This document shows, piece after piece, positions 62,298-64,000 of a DNA stretch of 64,000 nucleotides. The stretch's first letter is position 1. Every line of letters starts with the position of its first letter. Source of the stretch: Verrucomicrobiota bacterium (GTDB lineage Bacteria > Verrucomicrobiota > Verrucomicrobiae > Limisphaerales > UBA11358); NCBI GenBank assembly GCA_014860005.1, contig JACZKP010000215.1, forward strand, positions 66,202 to 130,201, read 5' to 3'. The notes under the pieces are model-generated. The model worked only from the letters and a program-made list of their open reading frames with translations. It was not told the origin of the DNA and did no database searches. A program made the position numbers and the translations under genes.

Positions 62298-62528
62298 TCA
62301 TCCGATGCCCAGCAGTTTCTTGATTGTGGTTTGGTCTTCCGGTGTAAGATGCGGTGCCCCGTGGGCAACCCGTGCCAGTGCTTCAACAAGCGAAAGGATT
62401 GCCTTTTTGATATTGGGTTCCGTTGACTTGAGATAAACGGAAATCGTTCCGTGTTCCTTCTCCAGTTCTTCAACTCTATTCTTCAGGACTTTGATTTCCT
62501 GTTTTAGTGCTGCGATTTCATCACTCAT
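62298..62528 (-). CDS. Small coiled-coil protein
   Basis: A 76-residue protein: Met-Ser-Asp-Glu-Ile then a coiled coil (Leu-Lys-Asn-Arg-Val-Glu-Glu-Leu-Glu-Lys) and a short helical domain. Its start overlaps the stop of the gene before it by ATGA. Function unknown. Confidence 0.6.
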   Translation of the reverse strand: MSDEIAALKQEIKVLKNRVEELEKEHGTISVYLKSTEPNIKKAILSLVEALARVAHGAPHLTPEDQTTIKKLLGIG

Positions 62529-62716
62529 TGGTTTCCTTTCGTTTTGTAGTTTAGTTCAACGTGTGTTTGCCCTTTCGGATCTGGAAAAATCTTCGTCACC
62601 ACACATGCCCCGCAGTTGACGAAATCCAAACGCAATCTTCCATCGGGCATCCAGTTTACTTTGACAACTTCGCCGTTCGGTCCCGTGAGTTTGTCTTGCT
62701 GCAATCTTTTGCTCAT
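62525..62716 (-). CDS. Small hypothetical protein
   Basis: A 63-residue protein with probable beta-strands (Val-Lys-Val-Asn-Trp-Met; Leu-Arg-Leu-Asp-Phe-Val) and two cysteines (Cys-Gly-Ala-Cys). First of the three-gene minus-strand operon. Function unknown. Confidence 0.55.
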   Translation of the reverse strand: MSKRLQQDKLTGPNGEVVKVNWMPDGRLRLDFVNCGACVVTKIFPDPKGQTHVELNYKTKGNQ

Positions 62717-63466
62717 ATCGCCAGAGTATCCGGACTGCCCCGCCAGCGGTCAAGCGTCGCCGGTGTCGTTTCTTATGGCGTGGTTTCTTCTTTCGGTTGC
62801 GGAAGCATTCCAGCAACCACGGATTTAACAGCATCGCCACGGGCAACCATTGCAGACATTCATCAAACATCTGAAGTTATATGTTCGGGGAACAGGGGAC
62901 CGTCAACCGGGACGGGTCAAGTTCGCTCCCCGTGGCGATATGGCGGGTCTTGGCGTATCGGGTGAGAGAGTTGCAAGGGCATTCCTTCACTCCTGACAAT
63001 CCTGACAAATGAAGTCATCGTATAAAAAATCCGCACCCCGTTGAAATAGATCATCTTCCCTCATTCCGTCCCGAAGTGTAAAAAAGTACGTGCATCCTGA
63101 CTGCATAAACATGGGGCGGAATGCGTGCAGGTATAAGAACACGGAACGAACCGGCACGAAAGTTGCCGATATAAAAAACGGACTACGGATCAGAAGGTTA
63201 TAGGTTCAACTCCTATTGGGTGCGCCAGTTTGCTTCAATGACTTACGCCGACTTCACGGAACCGGGGAAAAATCCACTTTCTCACTTCTTGCTCACTTTT
63301 CTAAGTTGGTCCAAGGCGACTTCGCCGAGTGGTCAAAAAGATTTTTCGTCGCGAGGAATTACAATTGAGCGATTTCTTGTAATCGAACAGTGATCGGCGA
63401 AGAGGTTTCGCTCGCGGTTTCGTTCGTGCTTGACGGATGCGGCGGATGTGGTTGCATTGCGGCGAA
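62717..63466. other. End of the integrated element and flank
   Basis: No supported gene. A minus-strand frame (to 62870) is open but overlaps the annotated small gene. attR lies at 63181-63227; to its right the sequence returns to chromosomal character before the lipoprotein. Confidence 0.45.
63181..63227 (+). other. attR: 47 bp direct repeat of tRNA-Arg 3' part
   Basis: Identical to 54999-55045 but without the 5' part of the tRNA, so it is not a second gene. It marks the right end of the 8.2 kb element. Confidence 0.92.
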
Positions 63467-63862
63467 ATGAAGACATTATTTTTGACGGCTTTTGCCGGAA
63501 TCGTCCTCGTCGTGACCGGTTGCGTTGGCACCGTCAGCGGGACCAAGTCGGGGGGACTGCCGTTCATCCAGGATCGGATGCAGGGCAAATACAATCGTCC
63601 CGTGGAACAGGTTTATGCCGCCGCCAAGGCGGTGGTTTTGGAGAAAGGCGTGCTGTCTAATGAATTTATTCCTCATGACACCACGAACACGGTCCGGGCG
63701 TTGAGCGGCAAAGTGAATCAGCGCAACGTGTGGATCCGGGTCGAGTCGGTTGATCCCGTGATCACCCTGGTGACGGTGCAGGCGCGCACCAAGGGCGGCG
63801 GCAGCGACCTTGTCCTGACTCACGATCTTGAGAAGTTAATTGCCTTAAAGCTGGTGCAGTAG
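63467..63862 (+). CDS. Small lipoprotein of unknown function
   Basis: A 131-residue protein with signal peptide and lipobox Val-Val-Thr-Gly-Cys (Cys near 20). The mature part has a beta-rich domain (Val-Arg-Ala-Leu-Ser-Gly-Lys-Val; Val-Trp-Ile-Arg-Val-Glu) resembling DUF3568-type periplasmic proteins. ATG 63467 was chosen because the signal peptide begins there. It lies outside the integrated element. No nearby partner is seen. Confidence 0.65.
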   Translation: MKTLFLTAFAGIVLVVTGCVGTVSGTKSGGLPFIQDRMQGKYNRPVEQVYAAAKAVVLEKGVLSNEFIPHDTTNTVRALSGKVNQRNVWIRVESVDPVITLVTVQARTKGGGSDLVLTHDLEKLIALKLVQ

Positions 63863-64000
63863 TGGTCGTAAGGAAACGCTGGCTCCCTGCGTTGTCCTTG
63901 GTTATGGCGTGGAAATGCGCGTGTGAATGTTGGGGCGGTGATTGAATGTTTGTGGGGATTTCGGTGTCTCAACCCGCAACATTCGCCGCTGTTCTCCACC
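63863..64000. other. Window end, no gene seen
   Basis: 138 bases with no supported reading frame or structure. Confidence 0.5.

Noticed and set aside
62556..62870. 104-residue minus-strand frame
   Set aside because: It overlaps the start and body of the better-supported gene 62525-62716 in another frame and has no clear ribosome site.
63181..63227. A second tRNA-Arg gene
   Set aside because: Only the 3' part is present; the acceptor 5' strand and D-arm are missing. It is the attR copy.
1..64000. CRISPR arrays or PEP-CTERM/exosortase signals
   Set aside because: No regular direct-repeat array was seen. The C-termini of the secreted proteins lack Pro-Glu-Pro plus a hydrophobic helix and basic tail.

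Overview
The window looks like a chromosomal piece of a GC-rich Verrucomicrobiota bacterium, probably near Pedosphaera/Limisphaerales. This is inferred from three divergent GH9 glucanases, large secreted proteins that share a short C-terminal FYR-type module, and palindromic intergenic repeats of the kind common in that phylum. There is no rRNA gene or other direct taxonomic marker.

Bases 1-2699 hold the end of a glycosyltransferase and a translationally coupled signalling set (histidine kinase, receiver-kinase hybrid, NarL-type regulator). Bases 2700-44000 are mostly an exopolysaccharide and cell-surface region. It contains a fused copolymerase/export protein plus a second export lipoprotein, two tandem gingipain-fold secreted proteins, three GH9 proteins, a beta-helix surface protein, an eight-gene plus-strand operon (GT4, kinase, priming sugar transferase, STAS, phosphohydrolase, FkbM methyltransferase), a five-gene minus-strand operon (GT2, methyltransferase, Wzy, GT4, deacetylase), further glycosyltransferases and a large FG-GAP surface protein. 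A GGT-N4-ACC motif lies just upstream of most operon heads here, often as two copies 22 bp apart and about 70 bp before the start codon. It looks like the operator or promoter signature of one exopolysaccharide regulon.

Bases 42177-44818 hold a ThiC C-terminal stub followed by a probable restriction-modification pair: a PvuII-like cytosine-N4 methyltransferase and a HEAT-repeat protein with a PD-(D/E)XK-like N-terminus. Bases 45006-53900 encode one giant cyclic beta-1,2-glucan synthase (NdvB/ChvB type) carrying an in-frame palindromic repeat.

Bases 54969-63227 are a tRNA-Arg(ACG) gene and an 8.2 kb integrated element bounded by a 47 bp direct repeat of the tRNA 3' part. It has a tyrosine integrase, a serine recombinase between inverted repeats, a replication-initiator-like gene containing iteron-like palindromes, and several small unknown genes. 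Its base composition is visibly less GC-rich than the flanks. After it lies one small lipoprotein gene and the window end.
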